DNA from: Crambe crambe
Taxonomy: Eukaryota; Porifera; Demospongiae; Poecilosclerida; Crambeidae
Length of the DNA: 64,000 bases
Direction: 5' to 3'
Assembly (NCBI GenBank): GCA_963924555.1
Contig: OZ004586.1
Span: 8,700,501-8,764,500 of the forward strand
Positions 31,163 to 46,095 of this stretch are shown here, piece after piece. Positions within the stretch are counted from its first letter, which is position 1, and the number at the start of each line of letters is the position of its first letter. The notes under the pieces are model-generated. The model had not been told where the DNA came from. It saw nothing but the letters and a program-made list of their open reading frames with translations, and made no database searches. Made by a program: the position numbers and the translations under genes.

Positions 31163-33519
31163 CTAGAGGAGTCCTTGTCTTCTCAAGTCCTCATAAGTTT
31201 TCTTGTTGAAGACATTTCCCTCAGTGTCTTCATACTCCTCCTCATTCTCTGCCAACCACTTGTCCCTGCCCTTTGTACTTCGAATCTTATCCCACACTAA
31301 ACAACAACAATAACAACAAAAACATCAACTGGAACCTGTAAACACACTAAGAGCTATGACTTCAGCTGCTTACGAGCTATGGCATCAGCAATGGCTGTCA
31401 CATTGGCAAAGTGGGCAGTGTTAGGGATTCCTAAACAGCGCATTCCATGAGCATGACGCCACTCCTGAGGTGAAAGGTCAGATGATGGGTACTTACAGAT
31501 ATATTGGATTCAGTGCCACTTACAGAGAAGTGTCGCTGGAAAGCCTTGGGACCACGATATGTAGCATTACCACAAATCTCACAGGAATAGCTGATGTTCA
31601 GACCATGAAGTTTGTAGAGCCAGTATGGGATGGGTTTGCCGTCCCAACCAAGTGGTAGGTTCTTGGGATTGTATGGAACCCCCTCTTCCTCATCGCTGGA
31701 CTCCTCCGCCTGCCCCTCCCCCTCGGATTCAGATGATTCTTCTGCCAATTCATCAGCAGTTCTAGCCATCTTACGCTCAACATTCTCCACCGTAGCACTT
31801 CTTTGTTCCTACAATAATGTCCACATTGTATGTTAGTCAAAGCTGTAGGCACGCATGTCCCACCCCTATAGCTGAAGGCATGCATGTCTCACCCCTTCCC
31901 ACCAGGCATGCAGCATGTCCCACCCCTATGTATAGCTGAAGGCATGCATGTCCACCCCTTCCCACCAGGCATGCAGCATGTCCCACCCCTATGTATAGCT
32001 GTAGGCACGCATGTCCCACCCCTATAGCTAGCTGAAGGCATGCATGTCTCACCCCCACTAGTAGTCATAGCTGTAGGCATGCCCTTGTAGTTATAGCTGT
32101 ATGCATGCATGCCCCACCCATAGCTGTAGGCTTGCATGTCTCACCCCTAGTAGTTCAGAGTACTTGTAGATCATGGCCTCACACATGGCAATCTCCTTTT
32201 GTCGTTGTGCTTCTTGCACTGAACTCTTAGACTTTGCAAACAGGGAGGAGTCCAGTGCTCCAAGGGGAACTCCCTTGGTCAGAAAAAGTCTCTTGGCCCG
32301 CTCCTCCAAAGTACTGTTTAAAGTATGGACCATTCGATGTACATTAATTTCGAGGTGCGTGCACATCTCACCCGCCACACTTGAGCCCCAGGGCCATGAG
32401 CGCCGACTTCAAACGATCCAGTCCCAGAGACATCAGCTCTTCAGGTGAAGAGAAGGCTGAGAGGTCAAGGTGTGCCCCTGAATGCTTGGCCATGGCACTT
32501 CCAGTGTCCTTCTACACGACCATAAGTTAAAGAATGAGAACACTTCTCAGTATAGCTACAAGCAATGAACAGGACCAGGACTCACCCTCCAGCCCGGGAA
32601 GTTTCCCTGGTTCCACTTCTCCCCAAAGGTGCGCTGGACCTCTGCTTCCAGCAAGCCCTGATCCAGGAGTGGGTGCAACCGTTCCAAATAACTACTAAGA
32701 TATTCCAACACTTTTATCAGATACCTGTACACAATATGAGAGAGTCAACCACATTAGTAGCATCTCAAATTTTCCTGACCTCTTGTACTCGGGTGTTTTC
32801 TTTTCTTTGGGTATTTCAAAGAGACGGTCAAAGGAAGAAAGGTAAGTGAGATAATCCACTTTCTGAGAGATTAGCACTGGTGTATTAGAGCAGCTAATTT
32901 GCCATAGAGGCGACCCAATACTTACTTCCATTTGCTTGAGGTTGACCAATGTGTCATAGAGCTCATGCATGTCCAGGAACTTGCCATAACCTTCCTCATC
33001 CGTGAAGTCCACTAGAGTCTGCATGTGTTCAGGGGGGTGGAGTCTGTGGCGGTCCAGGCGGATAAACTCCATGGCCATGGGAGCTTCAATCTCATGAGGA
33101 TTCCGACGATGGAAATCTTTCAAGCTCTTCAATCGTCTATAAAACTCACCAAACTCATCTGGGCCACTCAGGGAAGCTATTTCATCACGACGCATCCTGC
33201 ATGCACCCAAAATGAAAGGCTTCTACAATCGGACTATTTGATACTTGCCCATCTTTGTCTTCATAGAGAGCTAGAAGCCGCTCAGCACAGTTTACTGATC
33301 TCTCCACCAATGAATGCATCCGGTGCTCACAGTTGATTTGATCCCTAATCTATTTGATGCACACATGGGGTGGGCTTTAATTACAGTATATCTCAGCAAA
33401 TGTTTCTACTAGCTTACTGCTGGTTTCTTGAGGAGTCTCTCCTTGACTAAGGCGTCCTCTAGTCTCTCTCGCTCTTCGTGGAGTTTCCGCTGCTGTTCGA
33501 GAACACTTTCCATAGCCAT
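31163..33519 (-). CDS. SF3A3: Splicing factor 3A subunit 3 (SF3a60)
   Basis: Ten exons (33418-33519, 33249-33349, 32926-33196, 32780-32862, 32586-32724, 32372-32511, 32145-32313, 31524-31808, 31374-31464, 31163-31296) give 504 residues, close to the human 501. SF3a60 is part of the U2 snRNP and helps fix the branch site. It shows the N-terminal [47 protein letters not shown], a SAP-like block ([19 protein letters not shown]), the acidic linker, [20 protein letters not shown], the matrin-type zinc finger [19 protein letters not shown] then H in WRHAHGMRC, and the end [10 protein letters not shown]. Two in-frame ATGs six bases apart (33519, 33513) could serve as start. Intron 2 uses a GC donor (GGgcaagt). 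It shares a 189-bp divergent promoter region with the deacetylase gene. Confidence 0.96.
31840..32140. repeat. Minisatellite in SF3A3 intron 7
   Basis: Imperfect copies of gcatgcatgtcccacccct plus atagctgtagg, some with longer units containing accaggcatgcagcatgtcc, fill the intron. Confidence 0.9.
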
Positions 33520-33708
33520 GGTTCGTACAGGTTCAAAGGTTAAGACAAGTCGTGCACAATGACTGCCAATGAGTCTGCGCAAGTACTTGCAGCCCTGCCC
33601 CTACTCCACCCCCTTTACATGTGCTTGGCCCTTGCTAGTTCCAAAGCATTAAAGCAGCTTTGCGTTATATTCTCAGTGTTGTATCTCTACTGCCAAATCT
33701 AATGAGAG
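33520..33708. promoter_or_regulatory. Divergent promoter region SF3A3 / acetylornithine deacetylase-like
   Basis: The two start codons are 189 bp apart on opposite strands. No TATA box or known motif is obvious. Confidence 0.5.
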
Positions 33709-35771
33709 ATGGCCTGTGACGGGTTCAGTCTGAATAAGGAGCGATATGTCGCACTTATGGAGAAATTGATTGGGGAAACGGAATTCCTGCAGGACAACCC
33801 TCCAAAATTTGTGCCTCAAGAGGACAAGTACGTCCATATCTAGCTCCTTATCCAGTATTCTCGTGTGTACAAGAATAGTAAGTAATTCTATAATTGCAGA
33901 GCTATCAAGCACTTGCTGGAGTTACTGAAGCCTCATAGCACAGAGAATGGAGGACCTCTCAAAGTGGAGCATGTGACGTATGTAGAGGGACGAGGGAATC
34001 TGCTGCTGGAGTATTCACCCCCAGGAGCCAAGGGGACTGTGGCCTTTGTGGGAAGTCACTTGGATGTTGTACCTGCTAACCCAGAGACGTGGGAGAGGAA
34101 CCCCTTTAAGTTAACTATTGAGGTATGGCTGGTCAACCCCCTTAGACTATTTGACTCACTCATATCATTAAAGGTCAACCATTCATTAAAGGTTATCAAG
34201 GATTGGCCTCTGACCTCCTATTGACTTGTACTCTTATTCATTAGTACCTGTTATCAGCTACCCCTGTTATCTTTATTCATTTGGACACCTGGCTCTATCA
34301 AAGCATACTATGATGAATGATTTAATGTGCAGGGAGACAAGTTGTACGGGCGTGGAACTACAGACTGTCTAGGTCATGTTGCTCTCATCACTGACCTCTT
34401 CTTGCAATTGGCTGACAAGAAACCACAACTCAAATTCTCTGTGGTAGCTGTCTTCATAGCTTCGTGAGTACAGGGTGTTGCAACCAGGGGGCTGGCCCTT
34501 GGTGTGCAAAAATTGCAGAATGGCAATCAATAGTACTGACCTGGCATGCATAGGGTCTGATACACGCTGCTGTGTAAATGGTGCTACTTTAAAGGTATAA
34601 AGTTCATACCTTATTGTTGTTCCCTGTAAACAAGTTTATGCCCATACAGTTTATGTACCTTATGGGTGCTAATTCCCACAGGGAGGAGAGTACAGCCATT
34701 CCTGGAGTAGGTGTGGACAAACTCATGTCATCGGGCAAACTAGACCATTTAAAGAATGGCCCTATCTTCTGGGTGGACTCGGCAGATTCTCAGCCATGCA
34801 TGGGAACTGCCTCATGTGCTATGTGGACCTTGAGGGTGGATGGTCGTCTCTTTCACTCTGGACTTCCTCATAAGGGAATCAATTCCATGGAGCTGGCCAT
34901 GGAGGCTGTCAACTACATACAAAGCAAGTTTTATAAGGATTTTCCACCTGTGAGTCACCTAGCTCGGTCTAGTGTGCTTTAAATAGAATTATTCCTACAT
35001 ATAGCATGAGAGTGAAGAACGCTATCAATTTGCCACTCCCTCTACTTTGAAGCCAACTCAAGTGAAGTGTGCTGAGGGGTCCATCAACCAGATCCCTCCC
35101 TGGACGCAGGTCCAAGGGGACATCAGGTTAACTCCATTTTATAACATACACAAGTGTCTGGAAAAAGTCAAAGGTTACGTGAAGGAACTAAATGAAGGTG
35201 TGTTCTATACAAGTATCCACTGTACCCAACATATTGTGTTGCACTTCTATCCAGATATGTCATTGCTGCCCACCAGAGGGCCCTGCAGCAAATACCACAT
35301 TTGCATTGAAGAGGGGGAGTTCAAGGGGAAGATTGAACTGACATTTGAAGGAGATCCTTTTAAGGTGAGTGGATCGGTGAGGTGGCCATAGGAGTGATGA
35401 CACAGGCCACAACTAACTGCTCAGAGGGTGCAAAGTACGTATGTATCATTGGGGGTGCCCTAGGCCCTAGCCCTCGCACACCTCACTCATATTTTGCTGT
35501 TGTCGTGTAGGGGATTGCAGTGAATCTGGACTCCGATGCTTTCAAGCATCTTGATGATTCCACAAAGAGTGTTCTTGGCGAGAGCAAGCCCTATTCCATC
35601 ACTGGAAGTCTTCCTCTGGTTGGTGATCTGCAAGAGGCAGGTTTTGACGTCCAGATCTGTGGATATGGCCACTCCAGTGTCTATCATGGAGACAATGAGT
35701 ATTGCACCTTGAGCTCCATGGAATCTGCTTTCAAGATCCTCTGTGGTCTTCTCAACCGCTACAACCAGTGA
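33709..35771 (+). CDS. Plant-type N-acetylornithine deacetylase (M20 metallopeptidase family)
   Basis: Seven exons (33709-33827, 33900-34122, 34333-34463, 34682-34949, 35005-35197, 35255-35364, 35511-35771) give 434 residues. The best match from memory is the plant acetylornithine deacetylase group: LLKPHSTENGGPLKVEHVTY, VEGRGNLLLEY, LFHSGLPHKGINSMELAMEA, INQIPPWTQVQGDIRLTPFY and PYSITGSLPLVGDLQEAGFDV are nearly co-linear with it. Metal and catalytic residues of the M20 fold are visible: GSHLDVVPANP (His, Asp), GRGTTDCLGH (bridging Asp), SEEST (catalytic Glu pair), WVDSADSQP (Asp) and YHGDNEYC (His). The plant enzyme frees ornithine from N-acetylornithine. Animals generally lack the acetylated ornithine route, so the substrate here may be another N-acyl amino acid. 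No signal peptide is seen, so it is probably cytosolic. Confidence 0.88.
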
Positions 35772-35915
35772 CAGCTCTAACTCACTGAAAAACTTACTTT
35801 ACTACAATGTACATAGTCTCTATTTGTTTGTCTTGTACTGCCCCAAATTACTTTTGAAAGTTTTGAATTATTGAAATGTAAAATGAGTTGTGTGCAAAAG
35901 TTTAAGGTGCAGGGA
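35772..35915. other. Convergent 3' gap deacetylase / CBLL1
   Basis: Only 144 bp separates the two stop codons. The 3' UTRs are short or overlap. Confidence 0.5.
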
Positions 35916-37215
35916 TTATTGTTTGAACATAGAGGGGTGTGTCCACACGACACCAGGAGGGGCAGATGTAGCATTCATCCTATAGAAAGTAAAGTGTTAC
36001 AACTACAGTTAGTTGGAGTTGTAGGGGAGCCATGGAGGGCTACTTACGTTCCACTATGAGGAACTGAGAAGGGAGGTGGAATGAGTGGAGGGCCGAGGGT
36101 ACCAGGAGGGGCTCTGGGGGCTCCGAGAGGATTGGTGGGGAGGATGGATGCAGGTGGACGCAGCACAGCAGCACCTCTGTGATTAACCAATATGAAGGAC
36201 ACAACATAGTCACATTAGGGCCAGCCAATATTTGGAATTACATAACTACTGAAGTTTTACTCACAACGGTGGAGGAGGGAGATTTGGACCAAAACCAGGG
36301 GGCAGACGATGCTATGGAACAAGATACTACTGTTGAAATATTAAATGATATTGTATTAATTATGCATTAACCGGTAGAATGCCGGACTGGAAGAAAGGAG
36401 GCAGACTGAAAGCAGCAAGGGAGGCCTGTGATGGAGGAGGGTTGAGGTGTGGGGCCACAACTGTCTGCTTTAAAACTCCTTTGTCCTTGTTATGTCGATA
36501 CAGAATGTGAGCATCAAGATCCCTCTGAGACAAATAGCTCCTTCCACAGCCAGTATTATCATATCTAACAAAATTATCATTGAAGGTGCAGTTTTTTCTA
36601 AATGGTGCACACTTTAAATGAGAACATTGAAGTAACCTACCTCCCTCCTCCATGAGTGCAGACAAAAACACTGCCCATCGATGCCTCCTCAAATGTCTGA
36701 TCCCCTTCCTGACACTTGGGACACACCCCTGAGGCTTTCTTCACACAGTCGCGACAAAAGGCATGCCTGCAGCGTTTCTGTAGTTGTAAATGAAATATCT
36801 AGTACATGCAGAGGAGAGAGAGGGACCTCACCATGCGGCCGTAGATCAGGACAGGAAGGGAGCATATCTCACATACATGGAGGAGTGGGTCTTTAATGGG
36901 ACGTCCACAGAGACGGGGTGTGTGGTCCCATTTTAAATTCTCATACTCCTTAGTGGGGTCCAAAGAGGGTGGGACCTCACCAGAGCCACTCCCACTTACT
37001 AGTACACCTACAGCACTGGCATTGCTGATACCTCCCTCCTTGGGAACCGAGTCCACTAGTATTATATACAGTCCATACCATTCAACCAGCTAACTAGCTA
37101 GCGACTCACCACCATCCTCATTTGCAGATGGAGATGCAACAGCAGTGGGGCCCTGATCACGGAGTTTCAGGGCTATGTTTTTCCTCACGGAACCACCAGT
37201 GGCGCCATGCTCCAT
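35916..37215 (-). CDS. CBLL1: E3 ubiquitin ligase Hakai (CBLL1-like)
   Basis: Seven exons (37110-37215, 36832-37055, 36641-36777, 36372-36564, 36265-36311, 36048-36176, 35916-35979) give 299 residues. The RING finger reads CEICSLPVLIYGRMKRCRHAF then CRDCVKK and CPKC. It is followed by the family's atypical zinc finger (VFVCTH, then CGRSYLSQRDLDAHILYRH), which with the RING forms the HYB phosphotyrosine-binding dimer. The C-terminus is Pro-rich. Hakai was first found as the ligase for phosphorylated E-cadherin and is also a core member of the m6A writer complex (MACOM). The tail is shorter than the vertebrate one (491 residues). The last exon is small and supported only by splice signals and phase. 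The start codon is 106 bp from that of PCNA. Confidence 0.9.
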
Positions 37216-37321
37216 CACTATTCTTCAGGTAAGGGGTCGCACTCAAAAGCGGATTTGGCGGCAAAACAGCGGGCACCACACACCATCCCCATCTTTTTTC
37301 GAGTGCAGGACCCAAGTGAAA
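37216..37321. promoter_or_regulatory. 106-bp bidirectional promoter CBLL1 / PCNA
   Basis: The start codons face away from each other across 106 bp, with ttcttcaggtaaggggtcgc and ggatttggcggcaaaac in it. TTTGGCGGCAAA (reading atttggcggcaaaa, about 37252-37265) resembles an E2F site (TTTSGCGC-like), fitting S-phase control of PCNA; this is inference. Confidence 0.5.
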
Positions 37322-38523
<1,202 letters not shown>

Positions 38524-38695
38524 TGCAGCTGCTACTCACCTCACCACTTGTTAAACTATGTATGCAGTACAAAGGATACCAGAAACATCAATTTTACACA
38601 TTATATTACTTACATTTGTACAGTATTTAAAAGAGACATTAATTAATAATAACTTCTTTGGTGGGTATAATGTGCAAGCATTGTCTATAGCTCTA
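38524..38695. other. Convergent 3' gap PCNA / USP39
   Basis: This AT-rich 172 bp holds both 3' UTRs. Confidence 0.5.
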
Positions 38696-41223
38696 TCATG
38701 ACGTTCTCAATTCCCAAATCTGCAATGTACATACACAAATGCAAGTCAGATATTCCATTATGTACTGCTATACATAATACCTGTATATAAGCCTCAGCTA
38801 AAGTAATCATCTGCGGAAGAAGTTCTTGCACATGCAAATCCTGCAGCTCAAACCACTGTCCTGCCCCCTATGGACGAACAGAATAGAGAGGTCACATGAC
38901 GGAGTTCAAAAAGTACCGCTGTACCTGATGTCTGACATGAACTCTGTAGGTCCCTTCCCCTACTCATAAATGTATGAAGTGAAAATCATGTGCCTCAGTC
39001 ATGTGATCTGCTTACCTGGCTGTCCATCGTGACAAATGTTGGCTATCAGGTCATACACTGTGTGTTTGTGAGCATCCTGAACTTCCTGATCACTGGCAAG
39101 GAACTCTGCCATATCAATGTCCCTAAAAGTAATAGAATTAATGACATAGCTATACATGAGGAACACCAAGACTACTCACTTAATTGGAAAGTTGACGATA
39201 GTTCGATTCTTCTCAATGAAGAAGTTATTTTTGGTGAATCTCTACACAGGGAAGAGTAAATGCAAGAGTAAGTCACAACTACACAATCTTACTTTGATAA
39301 AGAGAATGAGGTATGGAGGTAGTTTGGTGATTTCAAATCTCTTAATGTGAGAGTCACGGTGAGTCTTATACTCCTGCAAAATGAGATAAGTATGAGTCAC
39401 TTGGTGGGAGAGGAAGGACAGACAGTCTTGCCTTTTCTTTCATCCCGTCAAACTTGGTCAGGAGGTCAAAGAGAGGCACTTGTGGGATGCTATTACGCTC
39501 TATATCCTCCTGCACAGAAAAACATGCAAATCGTGATGTGTATCACTGATAATATTAAAGTCACAACAGCATTTATACCTGGAATAGAGGTGCTGATGGA
39601 AGGTCAAGGGTCAAATAGAGAAACGAAGAGGTGGTGATCTTTTCCTGGTATTCATCTGTTGCCAGAAGCAATGCCAAGTCCTCAGGATTCTGGGATAAAG
39701 AAAGAAAAAAAGGTACGATTAGCAGTGGATAGAGAAGTGATCAATATGCAGTACTTCCAAGGGTGGAGGTAACTTTTTTGTGTAGATCCTCATGGAACCT
39801 TGAAATACATTGTGAACGATACCTGTAATGAGAGGTCTCTGGTGTTCAAAGGTCACAAGAATACTAGAATCAACTCACTGGATCCGGATTTCTTTGTGCC
39901 CCTGAGGGCCATATGCAAAGTGTTTAGCAGCCATGATAGAAAGTCCACTGGATCACCTACATACGTTACACAAGAGAACCAGATCATCAATTTAGAGGAA
40001 TAATTGTACTGACGGCACATTGACTCACCTTGCTCAGTGATCTTGAAGCGTTTCTTACTAGTGGATGCCACAGCCTGGAGCATCTCGTGGGGACTGACAT
40101 GGGCTTTGAAGTTGTGAGGATTCCACAACTTACGGAACAATTCTCCCAGTCGTTGCACTGGACGTAAGAATAGGTGCATAACAGACACAGGATGTCAAGG
40201 GTAATCCTACCAAGAATGAATATCTGATCCCCAGGGGGAGGTGTGATGTGGGCATAGTTCTCTTCTCTAAGGAAAAAGTTCCGGAAAGGAGGCACATGCT
40301 CCAGGGCATGTAAGATCACATTCATGTAGTCATTGGCCTAATGAATAGAATTAAGTGCAAGTGAGAGGGGACAACACAACACACATGCGGACCTTTATGT
40401 TGTTGAGTCCAATTATTCCAGGGAGGTATTTAGTCCCATCCAGTGCAATGGAGTGTCTGGAAGTCACTTGAAGAGCTGCTACTGCTTCTGCACTGAAGAC
40501 AGGTTTCAGCACAAACTAGAAAACAATCAAAATGGTCCACTACTGATCTGCCGACATCTGAGGATATGTGCTAGCTCTCCAGGAATCATAGTGAGGATAA
40601 AGATAAGAGGAACCTACCTTGATGTCTTCAAGGGAGGGGTCAATGATCTGATAGTTGTCAGGGAGACAGTAGAACTCGAGGGTTTCCAGGTTCAGCCACA
40701 CATGGTGGCCTACCTGCACACTGTGTGTGTACGCATGTGAGTGTTGTCCGCGACCTGCAGCATACCAACACAAGCATCACTGTGATGGTCCTTCATATGT
40801 CCATCACTAGGACTCATCAGGTGAATCACTAAATGGATTAGCTCCACTGCATGTGTGATTGACTACTAAACTTTTTCCTACCTTGGAAATATTTGCCACA
40901 GACCAAGCATGCATACACATTGTTGTTGAGGAGAGACACGGAACAAAGCTTCTCAAAGTCAAAATCAAGGACTGATCGATCAATTGTGTCCAAGTATGGG
41001 CAGTTTCTACTTTTTGCATCTTCTGCATTGCATGCAGGCAAGAAAGCAAGGCAACATGAAAAAAAGGGATTCAGTAGGCATTATTTAGAATAAACGCACC
41101 CTTTCCTCTGGGAGCTATTCTAGCTCTTTTCGACGGCACAATGTATTCATCTTCACTGTCAGTACTGTCACCTTCTTTGTAGTCCACCAAAGATGAAGCT
41201 ACTTTAGCTCTATCGACATCCAT
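38696..41223 (-). CDS. USP39: USP39 / Sad1, catalytically dead ubiquitin-protease-like splicing factor
   Basis: Sixteen exons (41100-41223, 40882-41022, 40618-40754, 40393-40515, 40211-40337, 40029-40157, 39879-39956, 39755-39822, 39579-39689, 39432-39509, 39293-39373, 39180-39241, 39016-39122, 38925-38959, 38781-38867, 38696-38719) give 503 residues. The zinc-finger UBP region reads CPYLDTIDRSVLDFDFEKLC, ACLVCGKYFQGRGQHSHAY and HHVWLNLETLEFYCLPDNY. In the USP fold the catalytic Cys box is GLNNIKANDYMNVILHAL, with Asp where active USPs have Cys, as in all USP39/Sad1. The protein holds the U4/U6.U5 tri-snRNP together. An acidic Ser/Asp N-terminus precedes the zinc finger. Intron 10 has a GC donor (AAGgcaaga). 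Confidence 0.95.
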
Positions 41224-41374
41224 TGCATGCAATTGATAAGCTTTTAACGCGCAATACGCGCGGGATTTAGAGCCACGTGGGTAGACCGCGTGCATAAGTG
41301 GCCAATTTGAAAGTGCAGCTGGACCGAATAATATGAACAGCTGTTTCAACGTTCATTAGATCTAGAGTCTAGTT
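41224..41374. promoter_or_regulatory. Divergent promoter region USP39 / PIWI
   Basis: The 151 bp between start codons contains CpG-rich acgcgcaatacgcgcggg and an E-box cacgtg at 41274-41279. Shared control of a housekeeping splicing factor and a germline/stem-cell gene is a geometric inference. Confidence 0.5.
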
Positions 41375-45678
<4,304 letters not shown>

Positions 45679-46095
45679 CAGTATTTCTTATCCTGGCTTA
45701 TGAAGCCTTTTGTACCCTTTATCATTATTCCTCAGTTGTCATTTTGCTTGCTAGGTCATTATACCTAGCCAGTATGTTATCTTTTCACTTATGACCCTCT
45801 CAAACATTCATAATCACTGCAGAATGATTCTTACAAGTCTTCTTTATTTGCGCATGCGCGTAGGTATTATACGCGCACGTGAGTGAAGTTCATCATCACG
45901 TGTACGTCATCATGTCAGGTGACACTATGCCCATTTCCTTCCCACCTCGAACCCTGAAAACAAGCTGACCGGTCGGAGAGACAGCAAGTTTATAGACAGC
46001 TGTAAGCAGTACTGGAAGGTGTAGTGTGTGTTATTTTTTCTCGCTAGCAAGGTAGTTACATTGAGAGGAAGACAACCCTAAGAGGTTTAGCCACC
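45679..46095. promoter_or_regulatory. PIWI 3' end and glutamate dehydrogenase promoter, with NRF1 site and E-boxes
   Basis: The gap holds tgcgcatgcgcg at 45849-45860, matching the NRF1 consensus, then cacgtg at 45876-45881 and 45897-45902 and tacgtcat at about 45903, CRE-like. NRF1 drives nuclear genes for mitochondrial proteins in animals, which fits GLUD. Binding is inferred. Confidence 0.6.
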
